A stretch of 64,000 nucleotides of DNA, taken from NCBI RefSeq assembly GCF_000330505.1, contig NW_004440193.1, forward strand, positions 30,508 to 94,507. Direction: 5' to 3'. Position numbers and translations under genes: made by a program. Source of the stretch: Entamoeba invadens IP1 (lineage: Eukaryota > Evosea > Mastigamoebida > Endamoebidae). This document shows, in pieces, positions 63,444 through 64,000 of the stretch (positions within the stretch are counted from its first letter, which is position 1; each line of letters begins with the position of its first letter). The notes beneath the pieces are model-generated. The model made no database searches and was not told the DNA's origin. It saw only the letters and a program-made list of their open reading frames with translations.

Positions 63444-64000
63444 TCAATCAATTTGAATTAATTCTGAGACTTTTGAGAGAAACATAGAATAATCTGTTTT
63501 GTCAAACATTTCTAACAAATGAGGATCCGGCACTTTGTCTTTACAAGCTAATACACTAATTGCATATATCATCCTATATCCACAGCTCCAACCATCACTC
63601 TTTTGTTCAACTTTGATTATTTCTACTTTTACTTTCTTTCTTATTTTTTTGTATGAATTCGATCATTTCTTTGTGCGAGTAAACATCTTCATTATTCAAC
63701 GAATCAATAAGATAAAGAGTATCAGTTGAAATAATCCATACCATCAAAGACCAATGGACGTTTCCTTGATTGCAGGGAATAGGTATACAAGTTTTAAGGT
63801 TATTTTCAATAATACTGTTAACATTATGATTGCCCAAAAGCAATTTTGTTAGACCCGTGATTGTAGTATGAGAGTCTTGCTTTTTATGAGCAACAACCAT
63901 TGTAAAAGTATAGTCAGGACAAATATACACATCTTTGTTTATAAGTGGTGTCATATTTATAACCCATCTTTCCAATAAATTACTATCCAACAGACCAAGA
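63444..64000 (-). CDS. Ulp1/C48-type cysteine protease, partial, with a frameshift
   Basis: The gene enters from beyond 64000 and ends at TGA 63444-63446. Two frames meet at a run of seven A (coding strand; 63644-63650); reading six A makes one frame. The joined protease core is complete: NQGNVHWSLMVW (catalytic His), DTLYLIDSLNN (Asp), then VEQKSDGWSCGYRMIY (Gln and the nucleophile Cys), followed by ~35 residues to the end. Such Ulp1-like domains occur as SUMO proteases and also inside several DNA transposon families. The divergent context (end of scaffold, repeats nearby) favours a mobile-element origin. Frameshift may be a base-call error or decay. Confidence 0.7.

Overview
The window is most likely a protist nuclear scaffold of Entamoeba, probably a species rich in DNA transposons such as E. 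invadens. The signs are an AT-rich genome with long, nearly gene-free spacers, very short 5' leaders, and tiny introns (about 37-117 nt) that almost all begin GTTTGT and end in AG. The gene content also fits: a 544-residue PPi-dependent phosphofructokinase, a cysteine-rich transmembrane receptor kinase, a BspA-type leucine-rich protein, and TLDc, DENN, TBC and Rab proteins. The genus call is confident; the species is inference. Three runs of exactly 100 N (2766-2865, 17029-17128, 42313-42412) are assembly gaps.

Layout. 1-8.5 kb: end of a membrane protein, a predicted GPI-anchored protein, a two-exon forkhead-like winged-helix protein, a 2.6 kb spacer holding a foldback element with a 9-bp target duplication (Mutator-like), a SPF30-like Tudor protein and a fidgetin-like AAA ATPase. 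8.5-18.7 kb: sparse accessory region with two copies of a ~198-bp TTAA-flanked MITE, an orphan gene, a tandem pair of one-domain BRCT proteins that look gene-converted, an ElaA-type acetyltransferase and a four-exon Rab with a 10-nt microexon. 18.7-31.7 kb: receptor kinase, multi-pass membrane protein, DENN protein, TLDc protein, CLEC16A/FPL homologue, WWE protein, MTA/SAH nucleosidase. 31.7-42 kb: PPi-PFK, BspA LRR protein, sliding-clamp-fold protein, CHD chromatin remodeller. 42-64 kb: a 139-bp hairpin element, two- and seven-pass membrane proteins, divergent TBC/PX genes, FYVE-like protein, coiled-coil protein, secreted proteins, a Trf4-like poly(A) polymerase with a homopolymer frameshift, a RING ligase divergent from an SVP26/TEX261 homologue, a minimal SF3B2, an MRH receptor, a BED-finger protein of hAT ancestry, a METTL6-type methyltransferase, a small Tic20/DUF4870-like protein and a frameshifted Ulp1-type protease running off the end.

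The genes are not operons. Recurrent themes are membrane traffic (Rab, TBC RabGAP, DENN RabGEF-like, PX, FYVE-like, CLEC16A, SVP26, MRH), signalling at the surface (receptor kinase, 7TM protein) and RNA/chromatin work (SPF30, SF3B2, Trf4-like, METTL6-like, CHD, winged helix). Many gene models given here were rebuilt by hand: thirteen genes were split by introns and were joined using GTTTGT donors and frame continuity across the junction. Three of these junctions need an unusual AAG acceptor.
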